The translations under genes and the position numbers were made by a program. This document shows, piece after piece, positions 8,747-17,650 of a stretch of 64,000 bases of DNA (positions are counted from its first letter, which is position 1; every line of letters begins with the position of its first letter). Below the pieces are notes generated by a model. It saw only the letters and a program-made list of their open reading frames with translations. It was not told where the DNA came from and made no database searches. Origin of the DNA: Bauldia sp963759235 (GTDB taxonomy: Bacteria > Pseudomonadota > Alphaproteobacteria > Rhizobiales > Kaistiaceae); the NCBI GenBank assembly GCA_963759235.1, contig CAVWYO010000006.1:310001-374000 (forward strand), given 5' to 3'.

Positions 8747-9430
8747 ATGGGCATCTCCGCAGCGATCGGGTCGGTCGCCGACAGTACCTACGACCGCATC
8801 AAGAAGGACATCATCTTTGGCAGGCTGATGCCTGACCAAAAGCTGAAGCTCGATCGGCTTCGCGATCAATACGGAGCGAGCGTCTCAACGCTGCGCGAAA
8901 TCCTGAACCGCCTCGCGGCGGAGGGACTCGTGGTGGCGGAGGGACAGCGCGGCTTCGAGGTTGCACCGATTTCGGCGGAGAACCTTCGCGAGCTTTCTGC
9001 GCTGCGTCAACTCCTCGAAGGCTACGCGCTCGAACTCTCCTTCAAGGCTGGCGACGTCGACTGGGAGGGACGCGTCGTCGCGGCGCACCACAAGCTTCGT
9101 CAGATGGAAATGCGGATGATGGATGGCGCCCGCTCCGTCACCGAGACCTGGAAGCGCTACGACTGGGAGTTCCATCAGGCGCTGATTTCGGCGTGCGGAT
9201 CGCGCGTGCTGATGGATGCGCATGCGGGCGTGTTCGATAAGTACCTCCGCTACCAGATGCTGTCGCTGACCCATCGTGGAAGGATCGCCGCCGACGAACA
9301 CAAGCGTCTCCGCGACGCGGCGCTGCGTCACGACGCGAAGGAGGCCAAGAAAATTCTTTGCGATCATATCGCCGCCGGCGTGGAACACAGCCTCGCGGCG
9401 AAGGCGCTGCAGGGGCTGTCGAAGGGTTAG
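8747..9430 (+). CDS. GntR-family regulator, FadR subfamily (FCD domain)
   Basis: 227 residues. An N-terminal winged helix (about 10-75: STYDRIKKDIIFGRLMPDQKLKLDRL, then VSTLREILNRLAAEGLV) has the usual spacing of GntR regulators. A C-terminal all-helical FCD ligand domain (about 85-215) carries the metal and ligand residues in YDWEFHQAL, DEHKRLRDA and DHIAAGVEH. FCD regulators usually repress transport and catabolism genes and are released by a carboxylic acid. The gene stands at the head of the TRAP/shikimate-catabolism cluster and is separated from it only by a divergent oxidoreductase gene, so that cluster is the likely target. The inducer, perhaps quinate, shikimate or 3-dehydroshikimate, is inference. 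Confidence 0.9.
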   Translation: MGISAAIGSVADSTYDRIKKDIIFGRLMPDQKLKLDRLRDQYGASVSTLREILNRLAAEGLVVAEGQRGFEVAPISAENLRELSALRQLLEGYALELSFKAGDVDWEGRVVAAHHKLRQMEMRMMDGARSVTETWKRYDWEFHQALISACGSRVLMDAHAGVFDKYLRYQMLSLTHRGRIAADEHKRLRDAALRHDAKEAKKILCDHIAAGVEHSLAAKALQGLSKG

Positions 9431-9433
9431 CGA

Positions 9434-10486
9434 TCAGGCCACATCGGCGATCCGCACCATCGCGCCGCTCGCTGCGGATCGCCTGATTGCCTCGATGATC
9501 TCCAGCACACGGACACCGTCCCACGCGGTCACCCTCGGCTTTGCGTTACCGACGGCGATAGTAGCGAAATGCCTTGCCTGGAGCCGCAAAGGGTCGTCCC
9601 GCTCGACGTCGAGGCTGCTCTCGCGAACCGGTTTCAGCCAGTCGCGCGCACCATCCTGATGCCAGATGCGAAGGTCGGGAATGCTTATCGAGGCAGTGGT
9701 TCCCCCGATCCGGTAGCAGGATTCTCCGTGCACGGCGAAATCCGGGTTCTCGGCCGAAGTCAGCTCCCAACTCCACGGCGCCGTGATCGTATCGGAAACG
9801 GTCATGGTACCGATCGCGCCGCTCTCGAAGCGGACGATAACGGCGGCGGTATCCTCGACTGCGAAGCCGCGTGTGTGGTTCGACGCGATCGCCTGGACGG
9901 CTTCGATGCCGCCGCAGAGGTGAACCATCAGGTCGATGTCGTGAACGAGATTGATGGCAAGCGGACCGCCCCCTAGTGCGATCCGCCAAGCAACATCGAA
10001 GTATGCGTCCGGCTTGCCGAGCCAACACAGCGCTTCCACCGACACAATCTCCCCGAGCACGCCATCATCGATCGCCGACTTAGCGCGGACGATCAACGGA
10101 TTGTGCCTGCGATGATGACCGACAAGAACCGGAACAGATGCCGCCTCGGCCGCGATTGCGAGTGACCGGCCGTCGACGAGTGTCACCGCGAGCGGCTTCT
10201 CGATCAGCACCGGCACCCCAGCGCGAATGCACGCCATGCCGTGCTCAAAATGCAGTTCGTTCGGCGTCGCCACCACCACACCATCTACGCTTTCCCCGGT
10301 TAGCAGATCGGCAATTGTCGCGTGGCGCACAGCGTGGTAGCGCGCCGCCACTTCCTCAGCGGAATCATCCGGATCGACGATTGCGACTAGCGAGGCTTCC
10401 TTGGCAAACCGAGCGGCGTGCTTGCGGCCGACGAGGCCTGCTCCGACCAGGGCGATGCGCGCCGGGCCGGCGCGACGAGATATCAT
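9434..10486 (-). CDS. Gfo/Idh/MocA-family oxidoreductase
   Basis: 350 residues. A Rossmann domain opens the protein (ALVGAGLVGRKHA, residues about 10-22), followed by the family EKPLAV motif. The C-terminal substrate domain has the GGGPLAINLVHDIDL signature with the active-site His and Asp. These enzymes oxidise or reduce hydroxyl groups on sugars, inositols and related polyols. I start at the ATG at 10484-10486 because the Rossmann strand follows at once; upstream sequence is not family-like. The gene is divergent from the TRAP operon and converges with the regulator gene, ending 4 bp from it. It may act on a cyclitol-like substrate such as quinate, but that is inference. Confidence 0.9.
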   Translation of the reverse strand: MISRRAGPARIALVGAGLVGRKHAARFAKEASLVAIVDPDDSAEEVAARYHAVRHATIADLLTGESVDGVVVATPNELHFEHGMACIRAGVPVLIEKPLAVTLVDGRSLAIAAEAASVPVLVGHHRRHNPLIVRAKSAIDDGVLGEIVSVEALCWLGKPDAYFDVAWRIALGGGPLAINLVHDIDLMVHLCGGIEAVQAIASNHTRGFAVEDTAAVIVRFESGAIGTMTVSDTITAPWSWELTSAENPDFAVHGESCYRIGGTTASISIPDLRIWHQDGARDWLKPVRESSLDVERDDPLRLQARHFATIAVGNAKPRVTAWDGVRVLEIIEAIRRSAASGAMVRIADVA

Positions 10487-10497
10487 ACGAAATATCT
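10478..10497. promoter_or_regulatory. Inverted repeat in the divergent promoter region
   Basis: AGATAT-N8-ATATCT overlaps the start codon of the oxidoreductase gene and lies about 110 bp upstream of the TRAP receptor gene. The minus strand reads AGATATTTCG, resembling AGATATTTTCG at 8732-8742 just before the regulator gene. A shared regulator site is possible. Confidence 0.4.
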
Positions 10498-10607
10498 TTC
10501 CTATGATTGAATTGACTCTGTTTGTTGTAACCGGGATTGGAATATGGCACCATTTTGCATGGCGCGGGCGGCTTTCCCCGCGCCCAACGAGATTTGGGAG
10601 GAACATC

Positions 10608-11621
10608 ATGACAGCCTTCACTAGGCGCGCTTTTCTCGGCACCACTGCAGCCGGCCTTGTTGCGGGCGGAGTTGCGGGCCTGTCTACGTTTCGGGCAATG
10701 GCAGCCGACAAGGCGCTTCTGCGCCTGTCGACGCCTGCAACCGCCACGGACCAGCGCACCGTGGCCCTTGAGAAGGTCTTCGGACCGGCCGTCTCGGATT
10801 TCGCGACCTACGAGCCCCACTACAACGCGTCTATGTTCAAGCAGGGCACCGAGCTCGAGGCGATTGCCCGAGGCAACCTCGAAATGTCGATCACCTCGCC
10901 GCAGGAACTGGCCACCCTGATCCCCGAGTGGTCGATTTTTACCGCCGGCTACCTTCTGCGCGATGCCGAGCACCAGAAGAAGGTGTTCGAGAGCGATATC
11001 ATGACCGACATGAAGAAGAACGTCGAAGACCAGCTCGGCGTCAAACTGCTCACGGTCATGTATCTGGGCCGCCGTCAGCTCGACCTGCGCATGTCCAAGG
11101 CCGACAAGACCGTGATGACCCCGGACGACCTCGCGGGCGTGAAGCTCCGCATGCCGGGCACGGACGCCTGGCAGTTCCTGGGCAAGGCGCTCGGCGCCAA
11201 TCCGGTGCCCATGGCTTTCACCGAGGTCTATACCGCCCTTCAGACCGGCGCGATCGACGGCCAGGACAATCCGCTGCCCACCGACAAGGACTCCAAGTTC
11301 TACGAGGTGACCAAGCAGATCGTGCTGACCAGCCACCTGGTCGACCAGAACTATCTCGCCTTCTCCAAGAAGGTCTTCGACGGGCTGTCGGCCGACCAGC
11401 AGGCGACCGTCCAGAAGGCTGCCGACGACGCGGCCGAGTACGGGCGGGAGAACCAGCTGAAGCTCGAGGATGAGCTAGCCCAGTTCTTCAAGGACCAGGG
11501 GATGGACGTCTACACACCGGACGTCGAAGCCTTCCGCAAGCACGTGCAGGCCGAATACCTGAAGTCCGACTTCGCCAAGGACTGGCCCGCCGGGATGGTC
11601 GACAAGATCAACGTGCTCTAG
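10608..11621 (+). CDS. dctP: TRAP transporter substrate-binding protein (DctP family)
   Basis: 337 residues. The ATG at 10608 follows a strong Shine-Dalgarno (GGGAGGAA). The N-terminus TAFTRRAFLGTTAAG is a twin-arginine (Tat) signal with cleavage probably after about residue 33. The mature part has the DctP-fold segments NLEMSITSPQELATLIPEW, AGVKLRMPGTDAWQF and TEVYTALQTGAIDGQDNP. The conserved Arg of RMPG binds the carboxylate of the ligand in this family. The protein captures an organic acid in the periplasm for DctQM. The neighbouring aroE-like and quiC genes point to quinate, shikimate or dehydroshikimate as ligand. Confidence 0.94.
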   Translation: MTAFTRRAFLGTTAAGLVAGGVAGLSTFRAMAADKALLRLSTPATATDQRTVALEKVFGPAVSDFATYEPHYNASMFKQGTELEAIARGNLEMSITSPQELATLIPEWSIFTAGYLLRDAEHQKKVFESDIMTDMKKNVEDQLGVKLLTVMYLGRRQLDLRMSKADKTVMTPDDLAGVKLRMPGTDAWQFLGKALGANPVPMAFTEVYTALQTGAIDGQDNPLPTDKDSKFYEVTKQIVLTSHLVDQNYLAFSKKVFDGLSADQQATVQKAADDAAEYGRENQLKLEDELAQFFKDQGMDVYTPDVEAFRKHVQAEYLKSDFAKDWPAGMVDKINVL

Positions 11622-11634
11622 GGACCCCTTCGCG

Positions 11635-12129
11635 ATGCGTGCGGCCCTCGCGTGGTTGCGCGCTCGTGCGGACAACGTGGCGGTGGGGTTGCTCACCGTC
11701 ATGTTCTTCTCTTTCGTTCTTCAGGTTGCTTCCCGGTACGTCTTCAACCTCCCGCTGGGATGGACGCTGGAGCTGTGCCTGACGACGTGGCTCTGGCTGG
11801 TCTTCTGGGAGGGTGCATTCATCCTCAAGGACCGCGATCACGTGCGCTTCGATATCGCCTATCACGCGGTCGGTGAGCGGACGCGACGCGCGTTCGCGAT
11901 CATCGCGGCCCTTGGCCTGATCGCCGGTTTTGCCGCAGCGCTACCGGCGACGCTCGGCTACATCACCTTCTACAAGATTAAGCACAGTTCGACGCTTCAC
12001 ATCCGGCTCGATTACGTCTTCAGCATCTATGGCGCCTTCGCGATCGCGATTGTGATCCGCTACGCGTGGCGTCTCTGGCGCCTCATCCGGCGCGCCGATC
12101 CGCAAGACCTGGACCGGCCGCTCGCATGA
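11635..12129 (+). CDS. dctQ: TRAP transporter small permease (DctQ family)
   Basis: 164 residues with four predicted membrane helices (about 14-36, 45-65, 88-110 and 126-148). The DctQ signature is seen in VASRYVFNLPLGWTLELCLTTWLWLVFWEGAFILKDR, given here as landmarks around residues 32-65. The small subunit stabilises the large permease and helps dock the periplasmic receptor. It starts 13 bp after the receptor gene and overlaps the next gene by an ATGA, so translation is coupled. Confidence 0.93.
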   Translation: MRAALAWLRARADNVAVGLLTVMFFSFVLQVASRYVFNLPLGWTLELCLTTWLWLVFWEGAFILKDRDHVRFDIAYHAVGERTRRAFAIIAALGLIAGFAAALPATLGYITFYKIKHSSTLHIRLDYVFSIYGAFAIAIVIRYAWRLWRLIRRADPQDLDRPLA

Positions 12130-13424
12130 GCGCCGCCTTCGCTATTTGTATGCTGACGCTGTTCATCATGGCGGGAATCGGCGCGCCGATTGCACTGTCC
12201 ATGATCGTGGCGGCGATCACGTACCTGGCGGTCAACGGCCAGGACCTGTCGCTGGCCGCCGAGCAGAACATCCAGGGCCTCTACGACAGCTTCGTGCTAC
12301 TCGCGGTGCCGCTGTTCATCGCGGCGGCCAACATTATGAACGCGGGCACGATCAGCGAGCGCCTTCTCGAGTTCTGCATGGCGATTGTCGGCCGCTTCCG
12401 CGGAGGGCTCGGCCACGTCAACGTCGTCGCCAACCTGATCTTCTCGGGGATGTCCGGATCGGCGGTCGCCGATGCGGCGGGCATCGGCCAGATCATCATC
12501 GGTCTGATGACCCGCGACGGCCACTACCCACCGGGATACGCAGCCGCAATCACCGCAGCGGCCTCCACCATCGGCCCGATCATCCCGCCATCGATCCCGA
12601 TGGTGCTCTACGCGCTCGTGTCCGACAGCTCGATTGGCTACCTGTTTCTCGGCGGGATCCTGCCCGGCCTTCTGATGGGCCTGGTGCTCATGATCCTCAA
12701 TGCCCGCGTGGCACGCCGTCGCGCGTTTCCGGTGGAGGCGGGCGTACCGCTGAAGGCTCTCCCCAAGATCACCTTCCGCGCATTTCCCGCGCTGTTGATG
12801 CCGGTGATCCTGCTTTACGGCATCTACGGCGGCATCACCACGCCGACGGAAGCAGCCGCCCTGGCCGCTGCATACGCGCTTCTGCTCGCTGGACTCTTCT
12901 ATCGCTCGCTTTCCTGGCGCGACCTCTACGGCCTGCTGTCCACCAGTGCGCGATCATCGGCCTCCGTTGGTCTCGTCATCGGCGCGGCCCTCATCTTCAA
13001 TTACATCGTTGCAGCGGAGAACTTGCCGACTACCATCGCCGATGCGCTACAGGGCATCAACTTTTCGCCGCTCGCCTTCCTATTTCTGGTCAACGGCATC
13101 CTTCTCCTCCTCGGCTGCATCCTCGACGCGTCGACCATCATTCTCGTCATCATCCCCCTCTTCATTCCGACTTGCCGCACGCTCGGAATCGACCTCGTTC
13201 ACTTCGGCGTTGTCGCCGTCGTCAACTGCATGATCGGTCTGATCACCCCACCCTACGGAATCGTCCTGTTTGTCATCAATGCCACCACGGGTATCGCGTT
13301 GCGGTCGATCATCCGTGAGATCTGGCCGTTCATCGGCGTTCTGGTCGTCGCACTCGTCATCATGATCCTTTTCCCGGAGCTGGTGCTCTGGCTGCCACAG
13401 AAGTTCGGCTATGCAGGCACTTAG
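12126..13424 (+). CDS. dctM: TRAP transporter large permease (DctM family)
   Basis: 432 residues, nearly all hydrophobic, giving roughly 11-12 membrane helices. Family landmarks are the N-terminal GIGAPIALSMIVAAI, then SGMSGSAVADAAGIGQI and ASTIGPIIPPSIPMVLYA. This is the Na+-coupled transport subunit that moves the acid across the inner membrane with DctP and DctQ. The ATG overlaps the dctQ stop by four bases, and its own end overlaps the dehydrogenase gene by 14 bases, so the transporter and catabolic genes form one transcription unit. Confidence 0.94.
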   Translation: MSAAFAICMLTLFIMAGIGAPIALSMIVAAITYLAVNGQDLSLAAEQNIQGLYDSFVLLAVPLFIAAANIMNAGTISERLLEFCMAIVGRFRGGLGHVNVVANLIFSGMSGSAVADAAGIGQIIIGLMTRDGHYPPGYAAAITAAASTIGPIIPPSIPMVLYALVSDSSIGYLFLGGILPGLLMGLVLMILNARVARRRAFPVEAGVPLKALPKITFRAFPALLMPVILLYGIYGGITTPTEAAALAAAYALLLAGLFYRSLSWRDLYGLLSTSARSSASVGLVIGAALIFNYIVAAENLPTTIADALQGINFSPLAFLFLVNGILLLLGCILDASTIILVIIPLFIPTCRTLGIDLVHFGVVAVVNCMIGLITPPYGIVLFVINATTGIALRSIIREIWPFIGVLVVALVIMILFPELVLWLPQKFGYAGT

Positions 13425-14283
13425 CGATCTCACGGCCAACACCGGCATCGCTCGCTCACTGGTCAAGCTCGCGCTGATCGGCGGCAACATCCGCCAATCC
13501 CGCTCGCCCGCGCTTCACCGCATCTGCGGCGAGCTCACAGGGCTGAACGTGACCTACGACCTGGTGACGCCGGAACGAGTTGAGGATTTCGAGGAGGCGC
13601 TGGCACGTTGCATGCAATCCGGCATGCGCGGCGTCAACGTGACCTATCCGTTCAAGGAGCGCGCAGCCGGTTTGGTGGCGTGCGATGCGCTGGCGGCACG
13701 TATCGGATCGGTCAACACGATCGTGTTCGATGCGTCGGGGCCTGTCGGCTACAACACCGACTATTCGGGATTCTTGGCGGGCTACCGGAGCGCTTTCGAC
13801 GCAGCCCCGCCGGGGAAAGTCGCGTTGGTCGGTGCGGGCGGTGTCGGTCGTGCTATCGCGTTCGCACTCGCCGACCTCGGGGCGGCGCAACTCAAGATCT
13901 TCGACCGCGATGCCGGGAAAGCATCGCTGCTGGCACACGACCTTGCCGAAACGAACGTCTACGCTGTTGTTGCCAGTGACATCACCGAGGCAATTACCGA
14001 TGCGGACGGAGTCGTCAACGGCACGCCGGTGGGCATGAGCGGCCACCCCGGGACGCCGGTTCCGGCGACGCTGCTCTATGGGCGCCGATGGGCATTCGAC
14101 GCAGTGTACACGCCGGTGGAGACGGTGTTCAAACGAGACGCGGAAGCAGCCGGCACGAAGATGCTGAGCGGCTACGCACTCTTCTTCCATCAGGGCATCG
14201 ACGCGTTCCAGCATTTCACCGGCCGGCGGCCGGTCGATCTCGACGTTCTCAATCGCCGCCTGCAGACTGAGACAGCCGTATGA
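13411..14283 (+). CDS. aroE: Shikimate/quinate dehydrogenase (AroE/YdiB family)
   Basis: 290 residues. The substrate domain shows QSRSPALH and NVTYPFKERA with the catalytic Lys, then NTDYSGF with the catalytic Asp. The cofactor domain has GAGGVGRAIAFAL. The second strand ends in FDRD rather than the NRT-type motif of NADP-dependent AroE. An acidic residue there suggests NAD+ preference, as in catabolic quinate/shikimate dehydrogenases. In this operon it probably oxidises shikimate to 3-dehydroshikimate and/or quinate to 3-dehydroquinate. It overlaps dctM by 14 bases and the next gene by an ATGA. A biosynthetic aroE would be expected elsewhere in the genome. Confidence 0.9.
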   Translation: MQALSDLTANTGIARSLVKLALIGGNIRQSRSPALHRICGELTGLNVTYDLVTPERVEDFEEALARCMQSGMRGVNVTYPFKERAAGLVACDALAARIGSVNTIVFDASGPVGYNTDYSGFLAGYRSAFDAAPPGKVALVGAGGVGRAIAFALADLGAAQLKIFDRDAGKASLLAHDLAETNVYAVVASDITEAITDADGVVNGTPVGMSGHPGTPVPATLLYGRRWAFDAVYTPVETVFKRDAEAAGTKMLSGYALFFHQGIDAFQHFTGRRPVDLDVLNRRLQTETAV

Positions 14284-15200
14284 ATGACTCGCCGGCAACG
14301 AGACCGGACACGCCACTCCGCCAGCGGCTGAGAGTCGGTGTCGCGCTGGCGACCCCGTTTGGGCCGAACGGAGAGGTGCTCTGGGATGTGCTTGCCGATC
14401 ACGCGAAACGGCTGCTCGCGTCGGGCGTTTCGATTGTCACCACCTTCGGCACGACCGGCGAAGGAGCATCGCTGGATCGCGCCACGCGCGCCGCCGTGCT
14501 CGAAGAACTCGCCAGGCGCGGGGTCGCACCCGCAAATGTAGCGGCCTGCATTTACGGCCCGGCCGCCCGCGACGCCGCTCACGACATTCGCCGCGCCATC
14601 GCTGAAGGCTGCGCCGCGATCCTTCTCGTTCCGCCGTTCTACTACAAGAACCTGTCGGATGACGGCCTCTATCGCTGGCACGCGGAGGTCTTCGAGGCGG
14701 TCGGCAGCGGTTGCCGGGACGTGATCCTCTACAACATCCCGGCCCTGACCGGAGCGACTATCGGCCCGCCGCTGGTCGGCCGATTGCGGAGCGCCTTTCC
14801 CGAGGTCGTGGTGGGAGTGAAAGACAGCGGCGGCGACCGGGAACACACAACGGCGCTTCTCGCCGAGCACCGCGATCTCGCGATTCTCGTCGGGCACGAG
14901 GGCCACCTCGCTCAGGCCGTGCAGAACGGCGCTTCGGGTTCGATCAGCGGCGTCGCCAACATTGCGCCGCGGTTGATCGGGGAACTCGTCTCCGGCGTTC
15001 AAAATTCGCTTATCGACTGGGCGCTGGAACGCTTGCTTGCGATGCCGATTGTTCCAGCGCTCAAAGCAGTTCTCGCGGAGGAGAGAGACAACGAAACCTG
15101 GCGAGCCGTGCGCCCTCCCCTCAAGTCGATCGACAGCGGGCCACAGCGCGGTATCTGTATCGAGGTCGCCGCCCGTCTCACTGATTTCGAAGGAGCGTGA
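14280..15200 (+). CDS. DapA/N-acetylneuraminate lyase family aldolase or dehydratase
   Basis: 306 residues forming a class I aldolase barrel. The pyruvate-site motif TTGEG (about 58-62), the catalytic Tyr151 in YNIP and the Schiff-base Lys181 in VGVKDSGG are all present, so the enzyme should be active. Relatives split or condense pyruvate-type substrates or dehydrate sugar acids. The specificity cannot be read from sequence. It lies inside an operon for shikimate/quinate breakdown in which no typical 3-dehydroquinate dehydratase is seen. It might fill that step, or act on a side product. It is translationally coupled on both sides. Confidence 0.85.
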   Translation: MNDSPATRPDTPLRQRLRVGVALATPFGPNGEVLWDVLADHAKRLLASGVSIVTTFGTTGEGASLDRATRAAVLEELARRGVAPANVAACIYGPAARDAAHDIRRAIAEGCAAILLVPPFYYKNLSDDGLYRWHAEVFEAVGSGCRDVILYNIPALTGATIGPPLVGRLRSAFPEVVVGVKDSGGDREHTTALLAEHRDLAILVGHEGHLAQAVQNGASGSISGVANIAPRLIGELVSGVQNSLIDWALERLLAMPIVPALKAVLAEERDNETWRAVRPPLKSIDSGPQRGICIEVAARLTDFEGA

Positions 15201-15202
15201 CC

Positions 15203-17095
15203 ATGAAGACCTCGATTGCGACGGTCTCGATCAGCGGCGACCTGCGAGAGAAGCTAGCCGCGATCGCCTCCGCTGGATTCGATGGGGTCGAGATCTTCGA
15301 AAACGACTTACTCGCATTCGATGGCACGCCCGCGGAGGCGGGCACGATGGTGCTCGACCACGGGCTCAGCATCACCCTATTCCAACCCTTCCGTGACTTC
15401 GAAGGCATGCCGGAACCGCAGCGCGCCCGAACCTTTGACCGCGCCGAGCGGAAATTTGATCTCATGCAGCAGCTCGGCACTGACCTCATGCTGGCCTGCT
15501 CCAACGTCTCGCCCCTGTCGCTCGGGGGCATCGACCGCGCGGCGGCCGACTTCCACGAGCTTGGCGAACGCGCCGGACGGCGCGGACTGCGTGTGGGATA
15601 CGAAGCGTTGGCCTGGGGCCGTCACGTCTATGACCATCGCGATGCCTGGGAAATCGTGCGCCGCGCCGACCATCCGTCGATCGGTCTGATCCTCGACAGT
15701 TTTCACACGCTGGCGCGCAAGATCGACGTCGACTCCATCCGGTCGATCCCGCGCGATCGCATTTTCATCGTCCAGTTGGCCGACGCGCCGCTGATCGAGA
15801 TGGATTCGCTCTATTGGAGTCGACACTTCCGCAACATGCCGGGCGAAGGAGACCTGGCGGTCGTTGACTTCATGCGTGCCGTGGCGGCTACCGGCTATTC
15901 GGGCTTCTTGTCGCTGGAGATCTTCAACGATCAGTTCCGCGGCGGCTCGCCGCGCGCCATCGCGCGTGATGGCCATCGCTCAATCATCTATCTCATGGAT
16001 CAGGTGCGGCGTGCCGAGCCGGCAGTGAAGGTCGATGTGCCGGAGATGCCCGACCGTGTCCGGGTCGAGCGGGTGGAGTTCGTCGAGTTTGCCGCGGATG
16101 AGCACGAGGCCGACAGCCTCTCCGCCATGTTCCGTACTCTTGGCTTCGCCGAGGTCGGCCAACACATTGCCAAGGATGTGACTGTGTGGCGCGAGGGTGG
16201 GATCAACCTCGTCATCAACAGCGAGCGCGAGGGCTTCGCCTATGCCTCATATCTGACGCACGGAACATCGGTCTGTGACATCGGGCTTAGGGTTGATGAT
16301 GCCGACGCCACGATCGAGCGGGCAAAGGCGCTCGGTGCCGACATCTTTTCGCAGCCGGTCGGACCAGGCGAACTGAAGATCCCTGCCATCCGCGGGGTAG
16401 CCGGAGGCGTCATACACTTTATCGACGGCTCGTCTGACCTGAGCAAGGTCTGGGACATTGAGTTCCAGCCTGTGGCGCGAAGCAGGGGGCGTGCAGATGC
16501 CGGCCTCGTCGCCATCGACCACGTCGCCCAAACCATGAACTATGAGGAGATGCTGACCTGGATCCTCTTCTACACGTCAATCTTCCAGGCCCACAAGACG
16601 CCGATGGTGGATGTCTTGGACCCGGCGGGACTTGTCCGCAGCCAAGTCATAGAGAACGACAACGGTACGCTCCGCTTCACGCTAAACGGCGCAGAGAACC
16701 AGCGGACCATTGCGGGTCACTTCATAGCCGACAGCTTTGGCTCAGCCGTCCAACACGTTGCATTCCGTACCGATGACATGTTTGCGACGAACACGGTCCT
16801 AAAGGCGAACGGATTCAAGCCGCTTGTCATCTCGCCGAACTACTATGATGACCTTGAAGCGCGCTTCGGCCTTGAGACTTCCTTCGTTGCGAAACTGAGA
16901 GCGGACAACATCCTGTATGACCGAGACGAGCGAGGCGAGTTCCTGCAGCTCTACAGCCCCAACTACGGCGATGGCTTCTTTTTCGAGATCGTCGAGCGCC
17001 GAGACGGTTATGGTGGCTACGGTGCGCCCAACGCCATCTTCCGAATCGCCGCGCAGCGGCGGTCTCTGCCGCCGAGGGGCATGCCAAAACGGTAG
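15203..17095 (+). CDS. quiC: 3-dehydroshikimate dehydratase QuiC (two-domain form)
   Basis: 630 residues. The N-terminal half is a sugar-phosphate-isomerase-like TIM barrel. Its metal ligands are visible as E134 (GYEALAW), D165 and H168 (LDSFHTL), Q191 (VQLAD) and E239 (LSLEIF); these positions agree with those I recall for Pseudomonas QuiC1. The C-terminal half (about 285-620) is a 4-hydroxyphenylpyruvate-dioxygenase-like fold with His in AIDHVAQ and VQHVAFR and Glu in FFEIVER. The enzyme converts 3-dehydroshikimate to protocatechuate. I chose the ATG at 15203, seven bases after AGGAG, over the overlapping GTG at 15197. It is the last gene of the operon; no protocatechuate ring-cleavage genes are in the window. 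Confidence 0.93.
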   Translation: MKTSIATVSISGDLREKLAAIASAGFDGVEIFENDLLAFDGTPAEAGTMVLDHGLSITLFQPFRDFEGMPEPQRARTFDRAERKFDLMQQLGTDLMLACSNVSPLSLGGIDRAAADFHELGERAGRRGLRVGYEALAWGRHVYDHRDAWEIVRRADHPSIGLILDSFHTLARKIDVDSIRSIPRDRIFIVQLADAPLIEMDSLYWSRHFRNMPGEGDLAVVDFMRAVAATGYSGFLSLEIFNDQFRGGSPRAIARDGHRSIIYLMDQVRRAEPAVKVDVPEMPDRVRVERVEFVEFAADEHEADSLSAMFRTLGFAEVGQHIAKDVTVWREGGINLVINSEREGFAYASYLTHGTSVCDIGLRVDDADATIERAKALGADIFSQPVGPGELKIPAIRGVAGGVIHFIDGSSDLSKVWDIEFQPVARSRGRADAGLVAIDHVAQTMNYEEMLTWILFYTSIFQAHKTPMVDVLDPAGLVRSQVIENDNGTLRFTLNGAENQRTIAGHFIADSFGSAVQHVAFRTDDMFATNTVLKANGFKPLVISPNYYDDLEARFGLETSFVAKLRADNILYDRDERGEFLQLYSPNYGDGFFFEIVERRDGYGGYGAPNAIFRIAAQRRSLPPRGMPKR

Positions 17096-17391
17096 TGCAC
17101 CGTCGCTACCTGTCGACAGATCATTCCGGCGCCACTTCTTCAAGCGGTGCTTGACCAGAGCGCTCGGGCATCCATCCTCAGCATCTGATCGACCGTCGCG
17201 ACGTCCACGCGGACTTTGCGGGCTAAATAATCACGCTCGCGACATCCGGATTGGGTCTTGGTTGTGTGATAACGCGACCGTGCTCGACGACTGGGGAACG
17301 GCATTTCGGATTGGTCGGGCCATTCAAAAACTTCTGTTTGCGCGGACACGCATGGCGACGTTTTCTGAGGAGAATATTCTACCCTGCCGCC
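17096..17391. other. Intergenic region with no recognised gene
   Basis: Separates the catabolic operon from the mobile-element remains. Open frames on both strands are short and do not resemble known proteins. No clear terminator follows quiC. Confidence 0.4.
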
Positions 17392-17650
17392 ATGGCGGCT
17401 CATTTTCACACAGCCAGGTTCACCGTACAGACGGTTCGCGTCGGGCACGTCACCGTCAACCAGGGCGGCCAGGCTATCGTCGGCAACGTCGCCCACCAGG
17501 GGGGTGGGGCGTCACAGAAATCGGAAGGATCAACCCCACGCAAAGCAGATTGCCCATGCACCGCAGCCCGCGATGCCGAGCAACTTCAAAGCGGAGTGGG
17601 CGGGTGCATTTACGCGGTACGCGCGCGCGTGCGGGCGCGTGGCATGGAGT
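17392..17650 (+). pseudogene. Fragment of a GGQAIVGNV-motif mobile-element protein
   Basis: The frame from 17392 encodes TVQTVRVGHVTVNQGGQAIVGNVAHQGGG. This is the signature of a small protein family common in Hyphomicrobiales plasmids, phages and integrated islands. After about 17510 the homologous tail (DQPHAKQIAHAPQPAMPS) is in another frame, so a frameshift splits it. The upstream part of the normal protein is not visible. Its function in intact elements is unknown. It is 40 bp upstream of the XRE-HGG gene, and I recall such genes as neighbours of HGG-motif proteins. Confidence 0.55.
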
